Origin: Epiperipatus broadwayi
Lineage: Eukaryota; Onychophora; Udeonychophora; Euonychophora; Peripatidae
Assembly: GCA_028023455.1 (NCBI GenBank)
Contig: JAQFVV010012402.1
Span: 12,382,292-12,446,291 of the forward strand
Direction: 5' to 3'
Length of the DNA stretch: 64,000 bases
Part shown: one piece after another, positions 12,318-23,802 of the stretch
How positions within the stretch are numbered: the stretch's first letter is position 1
Layout of the letters: each line of letters begins with the position of its first letter
Notes under the pieces: model-generated
Database searches by the model: none
What the model was told of the DNA's origin: nothing
Seen by the model: only the letters and a program-made list of their open reading frames with translations
Made by a program: the position numbers and the translations under genes

Positions 12318-13126
12318 ATGTTATCATCATCATTGCCAACCATTGTCATTCCACTGCAGGATGAAGGTCTCTCCAAGTTCAGTCCATCTTCTCTGATCTC
12401 TAGCTTCTCATCTCCACATTACCCCTGCACACTTTCTTATTTTTTCCATCCATCTTGCATGTGGGTTCTTTCTGGGTTTTTTACAATCTCTTGGAATCCT
12501 GTTTAAGATTTCCATTGTCCATCTATTATTATATCTTCTAACAATATGTCCAACCCAACTTCACTTCAGTCTTTTAATTCTTTAAATAATATCAATAAAC
12601 CTGTTTGATCTCTTACCCATATATTGTGTTTTCGATCTTTTCTTGTTATTCCCAGAATGCATCTCTCCATACTTCTTTGAGTGGTCTGAAGTCTCTGTAT
12701 TGCTTTTCTATTAAGTGTCCAAGTCTCAAATCCATAAGTAAGAACTGGTAAAACACATTTATTAAAAATTTTCTTCTTCAAACACATATTGCTTTTCTAT
12801 TAAGTGTCCAAGTCTCAAATCCATAAGTAAGAACTGGTAAAACACATTTATTAAAAACTTTCTTCTTCAAACACATAGGCATATTTCCTTTTAGTATTGT
12901 TATTTCTACCAAAAGCACTCCAACCAAGTTTAATTCTATGATTAATTTCATCCATTATGTTTCCATCTATAGTAATAATCTGACCAAGGTATTTGTAACT
13001 ATTAACTTCTAATTCATTATAATCAATCTTTATTTTTATCTTTTGAGAAAATCCATTGAACATTACTTTAGTCTTTTTAATTTTACCTTTAGTCCTACTT
13101 TCTTACTTTCATCTGATAACTCCTGC
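12318..13126 (-). mobile_element. 5'-truncated RTE-clade LINE, minus-strand copy
   Basis: Read on the minus strand this is the C-terminal part of an RTE-type reverse transcriptase ORF: 'ELSDESKKVGLK', 'YKYLGQIIT', 'GNIMDEINHRIKL', 'VLPVLTYGFETWTLNRKAIQ' and 'MERCILGITRKDR'. The 3' end is near 12318, in a TGATGATGAT-type tail that reads as atcatcatca on the plus strand; this repeat tail is characteristic of RTE LINEs. Frame changes and stops break the ORF. It carries an 88-bp tandem duplication (12701-12876), listed separately. It is closely related to the plus-strand copy at 14539-15399. Confidence 0.85.
12701..12876. repeat. 88-bp tandem duplication inside the RTE copy
   Basis: 12701-12788 and 12789-12876 are almost identical, differing by a base or two ('aaaaatttt' against 'aaaaacttt'). 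The other RTE copies in this window have this segment only once, so the duplication arose in this copy after insertion or during reverse transcription. Confidence 0.92.
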
Positions 13127-14527
13127 AACATATATGTGTGCATATATATGTATGCATATGTATGTGTGTTTATATAAAACAAGTAGCATAAATGCATATG
13201 ATTTTGAATGATAATTAAAGTAGAGTAATAAAAGTATTCATACCTATGCAGGTAGGTCATATTGCCAATAACAATAATATCATTAACATAAGATCAAGCA
13301 GCTCCAATTGACTATTCATTATAATATTTAAAAGTTTAATATTAATGAGATAACTGATAAATAAGTAATACTAGTCTGACTACTTTAAATCAATTTAAAA
13401 TTATGAGTTTGATGCACTGCATTGAAAATGCATTAGATTATAACAATGCATGCATTTCATGCATATATATGCATATCATTACATATATGCATGTGTACAT
13501 ATAACTTATGTGATATTATTGTTAATTACAGATATGGAGAAGATTTCTAAACAATAAAAAACATAAAGAGAAATTTTAACAATAAAAAAATATTGCTAAT
13601 TTGAAGTGTTTTACTTTATTAAAATTTTTATTATCAGATACAATATTGTATAGTCATTTTTTTGTAATTATTTCAATAATAAATGAATAAAAACATGGGA
13701 TTATTTTCAACTTTTAAACATTGGTAGAATTGTGTGTAGTCAGTTCCATATTTTTCTTCCTGTTGTTGAGTTAATTCCTAAGTAATTTAATACAAGTTTT
13801 TTTAAACTTGTGTATATATATATTCAAATGTCAGAAATAATTTTATAAGATTATTATTTTATTTGTTTTCATATAATTCAAGGAAGATATTTTTTTCACA
13901 TTTATCCTATTAATCATATTTGAATAATAATCCACCTTTAACAGTAAGAAAAAAAAGGTAGGAAATGTCATTCATTCGTCATACTTTAAATTATGTTAGT
14001 ACAACTAATCTTTATAAAAAAATAAAAAAAACATTTAAAGTGTATTAACATTAACTTATATGATTTTCAATTTACTCAAAAACCACAAGAAATGTATTAA
14101 TTTCCTATATCATGAAACACCATGTAGCTACACCACTATATATCACGGTCATGATCTGCCTTTCATCATTATGTCTTCTCATAATGATTCTCATTCATAT
14201 TTGTTTTAGATATTTTGATTTTTCTAAGGTATTTCTAATTATTTTTATTTGCATACATTGTGTTTTTAAATGTTTTCATTGAAGTTGAAAAATCGTTTTG
14301 TTTTTTGTTTATTTGTTGTCTCGCAAGAGAGCGGTATAAAGATTTTTTAAAACACTTTAAAATTGATATTTATTATATTCAAGTTCAATATAACTAATCA
14401 TGATATGGACATAAAGAGTATACATATTAACTTATTACAGAAATATCTATTTGTAAAAATGTTAAATATTTTTTATTTAAAAGAATATTTTATATTTTTA
14501 ATTACTTATATACATATATTATTATGT
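13127..14527. other. AT-rich spacer between two inverted RTE copies
   Basis: It contains alternating purine-pyrimidine ATG/CAT-rich stretches at 13130-13170 and 13445-13500, and otherwise nothing recognised. A 49-bp block at 14401-14449 recurs at 15413-15461, on the other side of the next element. Confidence 0.5.
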
Positions 14528-14538
14528 ACATATACTAA

Positions 14539-15399
14539 TACAGCAGTGCTGCAAGAAGTATTTTGTGGATTAAAATGGGAAACTAAAGGAGTGAAAGTAA
14601 ATGGAAATTATTTAAGTCATTTAGATTTTGCAGATGATGTAGTTGTTTTTTTGCAAATAATGCTTCAGAGCTGCAGGAAATATTGCAGGAGTTATCAGAT
14701 GAAAGTAGAAAAGTAGGACTAAAGATAAATGTTAAAAAGACTAAAGTAATGTGTAATGGATTTTCACAAAATATGAAAATAAAGATTGATTATGATGAAT
14801 TAGAAGAAGTTAACAGTTACAAATACCTTGGTCAGATTATTAATACAGATGGAAACATAATGGGTGAAATTAATCATAGAATTAAACTTGTTTGGAGTGC
14901 TTTTGGTAGAAATAACTTGATACTAAAAGGAAATATGTCTATATGTTTGAAAAGGAAGGTTTTTAACAAATGTGTTTTGCCAGTTCTTACTTATGGATCT
15001 GAGACTTGGACACTTAATAGAAAAGCAATACAGAGACTTCAAACCACTCAAAGAAGTATGGAGAGATGCATTCTGGGAATAACAAGAAAAGATCGAAAAC
15101 GCAATGTATGGGTAAGAGAACAAATAGGTGTTACTGACCTCATTGAAAAAATTGTGAAGTGGAGTTGGGCTGGACATATTGCTAAAATAAATGATAATAG
15201 ATGGACAATTGAAGTCTTAAACGGGATTCCAAGAGATTGTAAAAGACCCAGAAAGAGACCACATGTGAGATGGATGGATGAGATGAGAAAGTGTGCAGGG
15301 GTTGATGTGGAGAAGAGAAGCTAAAGATCAGAGAAGATGGATTGAACTTGGAGAGACCTTCATCCTGCAGTGGATTGATAATGGTTGATGACGATGATG
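14539..15399 (+). mobile_element. 5'-truncated RTE-clade LINE with 11-bp TSD
   Basis: The copy is flanked by a perfect direct repeat, 'acatatactaa', at 14528-14538 and 15400-15410. It is truncated within the RT palm region and ends in the TGATGACGATGATG tail typical of RTE elements. The RT ORF is described separately. The 3' tail and the variable-length duplication match target-primed reverse transcription. Confidence 0.9.
14553..15386 (+). pseudogene. RTE reverse transcriptase, C-terminal half, frameshifted
   Basis: The reading begins just before the RT catalytic motif 'LDFADDVVVF' (FADD, about 14625-14650). It changes frame at a T-run near 14645-14655, then stays open at 14683-15324 for 213 residues. 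That stretch has 'GLKINVKKTKVM', 'YKYLGQIINTDGN', 'VLPVLTYGSETWTLNRK', 'MERCILGITRKDRKRN' and 'WSWAGHIAKI', the standard RTE thumb and C-terminal motifs. A one-base change near 15300 shifts the frame, and the adjacent frame completes the family's usual end ('RRWIELGETFILQW'). N-terminal endonuclease and RT fingers are absent. It is the best preserved RTE copy here, suggesting relatively recent activity. It is not functional. Confidence 0.88.
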
Positions 15400-15410
15400 A
15401 CATATACTAA

Positions 15411-15570
15411 GTATGATGTATACATAAGGAGTATACATTTTAACTTACAGCAGAAATATCTAGATATATATATCAGCTATAAGTGTCAAGTCAATTTAAA
15501 TTACAATATAGTTTTACATTTTTATTTATTGTGCCAATACTGAAAACTTAAAAATAATAGAGTTGATTTT
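15411..15570. other. Flank carrying second copy of a 49-bp direct repeat
   Basis: 15413-15461 matches 14401-14449 with 41 of 49 positions identical and no gaps. The two blocks flank the RTE insertion and its target site. Confidence 0.7.
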
Positions 15571-15840
15571 ATATATATTAAATGTTTTTATTGACCATGC
15601 ACTAAAAAATACAAAAAAAAATAATTATTTCTTCAATCACAATTGGGGTTTTTTAGATTTAACTTGAAATAAAAGCATGGATGGAGGAAGAGGTTATCCA
15701 GAAATTAATTAAGTCATTCCCTATTTTTATAACAAGGAATTGACTTAATTAATTTCTGGACACACACATCCATACTTTGTGGTTGAAAACAATTATTCTT
15801 TTGCTTTTTAGTGCATAATCAATAAAAATATTTATTATAT
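15571..15840. mobile_element. Foldback MITE, ~270 bp
   Basis: The left arm (about 15571-15727) and right arm (about 15732-15840) are inverted copies. Outer ends are 'tttttattgaccatgcacta'-like against 'tagtgcataatcaataaaaa', and inner ends are 'ccagaaattaattaagtc' against 'gacttaattaatttctgg'. The left arm is longer because of an insertion-like stretch near 15632-15680. The ends sit in AT-rich DNA compatible with a TA target, as in mariner-type MITEs, but the superfamily is not proven. Confidence 0.75.
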
Positions 15841-16266
15841 AAAAAAAATTATCTCTATTATTAATATTATGTGTCTTAGAATTTACATATTTTCCCTTGT
15901 TCTTGGTCATAAAAAAATTGTTTCCCCTATTTTATGAAGGTCATTATTTATAAATGAGTTAAACTTTATGCACACATAATATTGCTTTTTCAAACACATA
16001 TATAGGGAATTCTTCTTTCATTCAGTTTTTTAGATTCTGCTATTTTCTTTGTTACTACTTTGATAGTACTTGAAAGCCATTCATTGTCAAAAAATTTTAA
16101 ATGATGATTATTGGCTTTAAAAATAAATATATGCTTTTATTCTTCATGATGGTAACTTTAAAAAAAAAGAAGTTTTGTTAATTTTTTACTTGTTTTTTTT
16201 TTTTGTCTATCATCATTTTTTGGAAAGATCATAATATTTAGATAAAAGTTTAAAAAAAATACATCA
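15841..16266. other. AT-rich DNA, nothing recognised
   Basis: Homopolymer-rich sequence. No motif was recognised. Confidence 0.5.
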
Positions 16267-17629
16267 TACTGTTCTATTAGATCATGTCAACTGCTTTACG
16301 GCACTATTTATATGCAAAAGCACATAAATATGCCATTTACACAGCCGCCACCTTCTAGGACTATACATATATGCACAAAAGCACAGAAAGAGATCATTTA
16401 ATAGGCAGGAGCCACATGACACCAATGATGACATTATTTCTATGCTCTAAAGCACAGAAGGGATGCTGTTTCATTGGCGGCCAGCCTGCTTTAGTGTTAC
16501 GCACTTTCTCCCAATGCTCACAGTTCAGTGTTCACTACAGTATTGTGTGAGGGTGTCTGGACTTTAGCCTGCCACAACTCTTCAAATATGCATGTCAAAG
16601 GAATTATTTTGCAAGATATCTGACCTACTGTTACCTCCTAACAATTATCAACCCATCACCACGCTTCCCTACTGAACATGGAACCTTCAAAAAATTCACA
16701 AAGGGTATGTCCAAGCAAGATTTCGACCAACTCACACAAAAAGTCACGTTTGCATGAGATCACATCCATGACAAATAAAATGGTCTGACAGGTCAAAATC
16801 AGGCCAACTGCCATCCACAGAAGCTGGCATGCATGGGGATTGAATTAATTCTACTCTAATAGAATCTTTGCAATAAGGTAGGTCAATTGATAACATTTTA
16901 ATTCTTGCAGATGTGAAAAGGCATACCATTTGTCCTACATTGCAGGACTAAGATGAAATTTCAGGCCACTTGTAGTTAAAGCTTTTTAAGGTTTTTGGTA
17001 GTGTAAAATTGTTCTTGACTAAATTACAGGAATTGATAAAGGAAATCAATGGATTATGTTAAGCCTTTGGAAAAAAAAAAGTATGACTGTGAACATTCTC
17101 ATAGTTTTATCCAGAGACCAAAAGAAATTGTCCAAAGAATACATTTATTAATCTTTAAAGTAAAAATAAAACAATCAAGTTGGAAATTAGTACATCGTTC
17201 TTAATAGGTGTGCCATTAATCAATAAATTAATAATTTTTTTTTTTTTTCCTTTTCAAAAATGACCGGAAAAAGTAAAAGACAGTTCAGTAATTAAAGCAT
17301 TATCAGTATTTTTTTGACCACCACAATGTAGTTAGTTATGTCTCAAGCAATGCTAGTAGACTTTGTAAATTTTGCAAGAAGGGGGAGGGGGATGATTTGA
17401 CCAGCCAGTGCTGGTGTACATGGGGAATTCTGCTATAATAGAATATTTGCAAAAATGTATGTTCACGTAAAATTGTTCCAATAAATGTTAGTAAGGAAAT
17501 AAATGAATTACGTTAACCCGTACAATTATTATTCTTTCACAAAGAACGGGCTGGGCCCAGTAACATATTGATGTGTTTTTACATAGCAAAAACAACATCA
17601 AGTGGCTGACACAATCTATTAGAACAGTA
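16267..17629. mobile_element. Non-autonomous DNA transposon with ~30-bp terminal inverted repeats
   Basis: Left end 16267-16296 (TACTGTTCTATTAGATCATG...) and right end 17600-17629 read inward (TACTGTTCTAATAGATTGTG...) are imperfect inverted repeats of about 30 bp. The interior is clearly GC-richer than its flanks from 16290 to 16990, which argues for a distinct origin. I see no transposase motif, and the 61-codon minus frame at 16744-16929 is not recognisable. Similar flanks ('aatacatca' left, 'aatacatta' right, offset by about 3 bp) may be a degraded target duplication. The superfamily is unassigned. Confidence 0.6.
16785..17525 (+). repeat. Diverged direct repeat inside the TIR transposon
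   Basis: Two related blocks at about 16800-17075 and 17395-17525 share 'catgggga', 'tctantataatagaat.tttgcaa', 'gtaaaattgtt' and 'aaatnaatgnattangttaa'. The first copy has extra sequence between the blocks. The second lacks about 120 bp, so this is an internal duplication followed by indels. Confidence 0.5.
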
Positions 17630-18895
17630 CCAAATACATTATGATAAGCAATTAAAGAATTGGGTGGATATTTAGGTAGGAGGGTATGGTTTAAAAATAG
17701 TAAGTTTTAAAATATAATTCTTTTTTTGTATAAGTTATAGTTTAGATAGATAATTGAAACAAACAATGGTCTTGAAATAATACATCTGGAGAGATCTCTG
17801 ATTAGTCAGGGAATAGAAAAATAATAGACTTTTACAATTAATAAAATTCTCGTCTCACTCTCAAGAAATCTTAATTACTCAAGCTTACACTAGATGGCAT
17901 AATTTGCATGAAAGAGAACCTTGCTATTGTAAAACATTGTATAAAGTGGAGTCATATTTTATTGGATTATTACTAGTTGTAATATAAATATTCCCAGTAT
18001 TATACATAATAACTATTATAATTACTTTTATTAATATTACTAATTTATTTGCATTAATGTCTTTTTACATTTGTCTAATACTATTAATATAGGTTAACAT
18101 TATTCATGAGATATCACTAGCACATGCATTTACTTCAAGATAAACTAAAACATTTTTTTATATTGGTACATATAATTGCTTCATGGTGAAAAAAGATGTG
18201 TTAGTTATTCATTACTATATTTAATATTGTAGCTATTATTATATCTTTAATCCTGATGCATCTATTAACAATATAATTAATATTTGTATGTACTTTTCAC
18301 AATACTTTATTTAACTTGCCTATAATAGTACTGACTGCATAGCAATCTTTTTCAAGTCTCTTAAAAATATATTTTTTCATTTTATAAACTAATAATTAAA
18401 AAATATATATTTTTCTCTTTTTTACATAAGATATAGATCAAATTTTAAATAATTTTTAAAAATCAAGAGTTTGCCAAATTGAAAGGATGTATTATTAAGG
18501 GATCTGAGGAAGACTGCTAGACAGTAAGATGAGTTAAATAAAACATTGTGAAAAGTGCATTGGATGTTTGCAGTAAAAAGATATAAGCATTGCAAAAAAA
18601 GAGTGGAATAGATGTTGAACATCTTAGAAAGATTTTATTATTCTTTATCGATGTTACTATATATTACTATTCTTTTGTGACTACTACAGTTATTACAGCT
18701 ACTTCTAATGATTTCTTTATTAAAATAAAATATAAATTACATTAGTAATTTATAATCAGATGGATATGGATATTAATTTATTTTTTTTCTATTAAATTCT
18801 ATAAATTTGTAAAATTAGAGACAATTGTGATTAAAATAGATTATTCTAAAACCACAACACTACTAGGGTGAGAGTAGATTGCATGTTGAATATAC
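17630..18895. other. AT-rich DNA, nothing recognised
   Basis: No coding relic or repeat was recognised. The short open frame at 18422-18622 has no family motif. Confidence 0.5.
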
Positions 18896-19072
18896 ATCTG
18901 GAAATGCAAGAGCAGAATTCATGTTGTCACATATATATATATTTGGAAGGTGGAAGGGTGGTCTCCTTGTGGCTATATATGTATCCAGAGGTGCAAAAAT
19001 GGACTCCATATGTTCACTTATATCTGAAAATGCAAATACGAAATTTATGGTGTGCATATATGTCTGAAAATC
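18896..19072 (+). repeat. Degenerate minisatellite, ~42-bp unit, about four copies
   Basis: Four consecutive blocks of 39-46 bp follow a pattern 'ctggaaNtgcaaNaNNgNaNtNcatgtgNtNacatatatgt'. Because the period is near a multiple of three, the plus frame stays open for 82 codons (18868-19116) with a ~14-residue periodic pattern (YLEMQ..., YLEGG..., YPEVQ..., YLKMQ...). No signal peptide, homologous family or splice context supports translation. I read this as decayed tandem DNA, not a gene. Confidence 0.6.
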
Positions 19073-21107
19073 ATGACTGGGGAACATTTAATTTAAAAAT
19101 AATAGTATGTGAATAAGGGAAAAGTAGTATCTGAAAAGTTATACAATGAATTTTTTAAAAATAATGAGTATTTAGACCATCTTATAAGTTTATCATTAGT
19201 ATAACAAATTATATTATACTGTTCTTTTTAATAAAATTAAAGGTCAACATATTATCTAGTCGTACATATGGTGACCACCATATTTTGTTCATATTTTTGT
19301 AACAAACTCCCACTTTGAAGTTTCGAGAAATGCCGCAATAGCTAGAATTTAATGCTAAAGGTGTAGCATTTAATGACTTTTGAAAAATTATCAAAAAATA
19401 AACTAAGTAAAATATATAATTGATTTTGAAGTTCTATTTTTCACACATACAAAGAATGTTATGTAAATTTGTATTTCAGATCAGTTGTATTTTAAAAATT
19501 TGATATCTACGCTTTGTAATTTTAAAAAAATGTTATTATGAAATTAATAGTAATAAACATGATTTTTTGAAATTTATTGGAGTAAATCATTTTTAGACTA
19601 ACATTTATACTTCGCTGCTAGAGGGCAGCACTGGACAGTATACTTTTTTTTAAAAAAAAAAAATTATTACTCTTTAATATATAAATAAAGATATATGTAA
19701 TATTATATGATCAATTTTTTCACAAAAAATTAATTATAATAATTAGTAAAAATTTCGGAAATATTTACGTTCTGTGTAATAAATTTGTTATATTTCGAAG
19801 TGTTTACCGTATATATTTTACATCAAACCTTTTTTATTTTTAATGATGATCTTTTCTTTCATTCATATAAAAGACATTAGGAAATACTTAGTAAAGTTAG
19901 CTGTTATTGTTTACAGTATGATTGATTGTTTGAAGTGAATAATACTAAGATGTCTAAATTTGAATTTAAGAAAAATTACAAATGCTGTGCCATCAGTCTA
20001 GCTCTAGGGTCAAACTTGCAGATAACTATAGAGTTAGACGCCACATTTTGGTTAAGTACCCTTTTAATAAGCTGTTAAAAAATATGAATTCTAAATACAG
20101 AACACTCAAGCTAATGGTACATTCAAATGTTTACTGAAGTATCAACTTGTCTATCCACTCTCCTTAATAATGAATAATGTAAATATAGGTGCACACACGT
20201 ACATAGGCATAGATGCATGCATATATTAGATCAAGATAAATAATAGTAAAGGTTTTGGAAACAAATTTGAAATGAAGTTGACATACGCAAATTTGTAAAT
20301 GTAAATTTATAAATAAAAGAAATATTCTTTTAAATTTTTTATTATTAAACGATATGTATGTTACAATATACAAAATATGCAATATTATAATAAAAGTTTT
20401 AAAAAATGTATAAATACCGGTGTTCAGATGAAGTTTCTAGATCATTTAAATTAAAATTTATAAATGCATTTATAATAAGTGGAAGATTAGGATAGGTTCA
20501 TAACTACGTATTCCAAGTATAGTTAAGGGGCAGTGAAGAATTAGGGGTCTACTTTACCAGGGCTTTTAAACAAATCACTACTATGAACACAAAAATAATT
20601 TCTTGCTTACTAAGGGCCTAAAAAACTTAGTTATGTACCCCATTAGAAATCTAAATTGGATTTGCATGCCAGATCGATTTTTACAAAATATGATTCTGAA
20701 TGTATTGAACAATGTAGAGTATGTCATTTTTTGAAAGCATTCTTGCATTTCTGCCACTATCTTCAGGTTTTAGAAAAATATTTAATATTATTTTTAAGTG
20801 TGAGCGAGTCAAATGTAGGCTTCTGGATTTGGGTGTTATAATATATAATATGAGCCTCCTGCCCATTTAATTCACTCATAATGTCTTGCTCAGGCTATAT
20901 TTTATTAATAGAAAAACTCAACATGCAAATTTTTCTCTGTAACTGCACTTTAAGTTAATCAGCCAACATAAGTCTGGATAAGATTGACTGGTCTATGCTT
21001 TCAATTGCTGAAAAAATGAAAGAAGTGGGTTACAAATCACAGTCAATGCATTAAAAGTGATGTTTGGATGATGTATCTTTATAATCTTTATATCATTATG
21101 ATATTGT
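19073..21107. other. AT-rich DNA with one CTCF-like site
   Basis: Nothing was recognised apart from the GC-rich motif at 19614-19631, listed separately. Confidence 0.5.
19614..19631 (+). promoter_or_regulatory. CTCF-like motif
   Basis: 'gctgctagagggcagcac' matches the core of the bilaterian CTCF consensus (TAGAGGGCAGC-type) and stands out as an isolated GC-rich block in strongly AT-rich DNA. It is a single-motif match only, so binding is inferred and could be chance. Confidence 0.35.
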
Positions 21108-21817
21108 TTGTTTGGCTGAATTGCAGATTTCAGACTCAAACCAACAATAGTATTAAAAAATTATAAACACTCACTATTTAATATGTATAATTTATTAGAA
21201 CAAATATACATACATATTATACAATCAATAAAATACAATGTGATGTATAACTTTGTCAATAATGAGCTGTTCATGCTGAATGACTGAACGCCTTCCAGCT
21301 GTATATTTGGCTTGCCTCATGAGTTCTTATCTAAAACTTTTCCAGCTGAACTGGACAGCTTGCCTCAAGTTTGTTAAATGACTCTTCTAGCTACACTAGA
21401 CAGCTTGCCTTGAGTCTTCCATGGTCATAGCAGCTTCCAGTCCTATTGTGGGACTTTGCCTCACTGTGTAGACATATCAGTAGTGAAGGTAGTAGAAACC
21501 CCTTCACTGTATGAAGTGGTTTTAATGGAGAGCATGTTTAGTCATTCAGGTAGACAGATGTCCTCTGCTTTGCCTCCAAAAAGGCTGACTATTTATTGCC
21601 AGATTCCCTCCCTTAATGGAAGCAGAGAGTCTAATCAATGATAGGATTTTATACACATGTTTACACATTGGCCATACTTGTTTTTATCCTTTGACCATGT
21701 TTATACATTGTTGCCCACATGTTTACACATTGGTTAACAGCAATGCATGCTTAATCCGATCAAATAAGGAACGAATCTGGACTAGTCCACTTTTGAATGC
21801 AAGGTCAGATATGTCAT
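21108..21817 (-). repeat. 3' LTR of a Ty3/gypsy element
   Basis: This ~710-bp block recurs in the same orientation at about 27188-27886, flanking the gag-protease relic. It begins TG and ends CA on the plus strand (tgtttggctg ... gatatgtca), as LTRs do. Just outside its high-coordinate end lies a purine-rich stretch on the minus strand (AAAGAGAGAGATGA), compatible with a polypurine tract. Divergence from its partner is substantial, so the insertion is old. Exact ends are uncertain by several bases. Confidence 0.7.
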
Positions 21818-22099
21818 CTCTCTCTTTGGGTAAATTTAGCTGGATGACATGTTGTCCACTTTCTTGGTTTCTCAGGTTTACTGCTGTTTTTGTCTTCTTC
21901 TTTCTTGTTTGATGGACTTGTCCCTGTTTTTTTGCTGCTGTCTTCAGTTTGTCATCATTTTCACTTGATATACATGTCACAGGTTGTTTGCTGCTGTTTT
22001 GTGAGTCAGTCTCAGTTGATTTAGGTGGCAATGATGTTGATAACCATCTGCTGTTTGAACTACTAGAGTGTAGAGTTCTTTCAGTTGTACTGCTGGAAT

Positions 22100-23508
22100 T
22101 CATTTTGCAAATCCACAATACATTCTACATAGCACCTGAGTGCCTATTTGCATTTTTATATTGTCTTTTTATTTTTTTGCCACAGTTTGGATCAGGCTTC
22201 AGTCTGACAAGTTAGTTCACAGAGGTCTGTTGAATAGTAGTTCTGCTGGACTCTTTCCTGTTGTTGTACTTGGTGTGAAGTGCTGTGCTAGTAGTGTTGT
22301 GGAAATCCTGATGTTCCAGCTTCATCAGGTTTTTTGTTGACTTCTGCGCTGAGTAATCAGGTTTTAATTTAGTTAATGTTGTGATTTGTCATCTTTGTCA
22401 CTGCAAAACTTAAGTGACTGAACCAGTCACAGCCTAATAAGTTGCTATGATCACCTGATTTCTCCACCAGTGATAGGTGTATAGTCTTGTTAGGCATTGT
22501 AATTTTAACTGTTGTTTGGCCCAACCATTTTATTTTATTACCTTGATAGTCTGAGAATGACTTGCTACAAGGGTGCAGCTTGGATTTATTATTCTTATTA
22601 ATGGTAGCTTAGATATTTTTTGAAACAATAGACACTGCAAACCTGTGTCCAGTTCCATTCTAAGTAGTGTATCATTAATTATAATTCTGTGTAGAAATCC
22701 AGATTGATCGTCTTTAATATGATTTATATAGGCAACTTGTTTTCTTATAATTGCCTTTGCTGTTTTTTGGAATGGATTTTTCTATTCTGATATTGGCTGT
22801 TTTGTCTTTTTAATTTCAGACATGCAACCTTTATATGTCCAACTCACTTGTAAAGAATACATGTGTTATAGTAGTACAGGCATTCTGTATGTGTATGCAT
22901 TTGTTCACATCTATAGCAATACCTTAGACTATTTGATGCTGAATTATCTGAGCTGACTGAGTGTCTGACCAATCCAAGTTCATGCTCAATATTTTGCACA
23001 TCGTACTTGGTAATTTTTTTTAATGGGTTGCTTGACTAGCTAGTGATTCTGCTAGTACAGCTTGGGATACAGCTGTTTCAAAATCTAAATCTGGAATCAT
23101 CAACATTTTAAGTCTTAAATTATAATTGTTTATGAAATCTTTGAATTCGCACTTTTATGCTAATGTTCTGATTCTTGTTGCAAATTCTCTAGCTTTCCCC
23201 CCCTGTTCTTGAATGCTAAGATTGAAATAATATTTCTGCATTATTGTCAAAGATTTGGGTGGAAAATAATCTGTGAGAATTGTTAATGTTTTGTCAAAAT
23301 CTAGGTCAGCTGGTTTTTCTGCCATAGATTGAGACTTGCATATCTCGTAAGTTTGAGGATCTATTATGGTCATTGATTTGGCTAATTTTACCTCAGGCTT
23401 CTTGATCTGATTAGCTTATAGGTAAAATATTAATTGCTCTTTATAGCTTATCCAATCCTCAGGGTGAGATGGGTCAAAAGCTTCCATAGAGCCAATTGAA
23501 TTAGCCAT
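22100..23508 (-). pseudogene. Ty3/gypsy gag-protease relic (Mag-type)
   Basis: On the minus strand, ATG at 23508 starts a Mag-like capsid N-terminus ('EAFDPSHPEDWISYKEQL'). An open stretch at 23373-23155 has 'IIDPQTYEICKS', 'KPADLDFDKTL' and 'YYFNLSIQEQ', then 'REFATRIRTLA', which is the conserved retroelement Gag capsid pattern. A broken zinc-knuckle region beginning CYRC follows at about 22915. The aspartic protease has its ELDTG active site at 22642-22658 and a later 'LLGCDWF', corresponding to the gypsy 'ILGxDWL' motif. Frame changes and stops are frequent. A 131-codon frame (22118-21723) may be the remaining pol C-terminus, but it carries no diagnostic motif. No intact protein can be made. 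Confidence 0.75.
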
Positions 23509-23802
23509 TTTTTAATTTTCTCTCATGAAGAAATGAGAGAAACACAGTACCAATTTTTTATTTTTGCACCACTTGTAATTACTTTTACAATTAGTAATTA
23601 CTTTCACAACTACTGTTTGTAGCTGTTCAAACAAATATCATTTTTTATTTTTCGAGTTACCACTTTTACTGCTATGTTTTGTAATTGTGTGAAAAAAATC
23701 GATAGTGACAAAGCTAACAATCCACTAGGGTGAGCTTTTGTCGCTTTGTTGCGAGTAAAGCTCTAATAATTGATTGAAGCTTTTAACTGACATGCCTATA
23801 TG

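Noticed and set aside
21723-22118. 131-codon minus frame as an independent gene
   Set aside because: It overlaps the 3' LTR and follows the gag-protease relic on the same strand, so it is best read as residual retroelement coding sequence.
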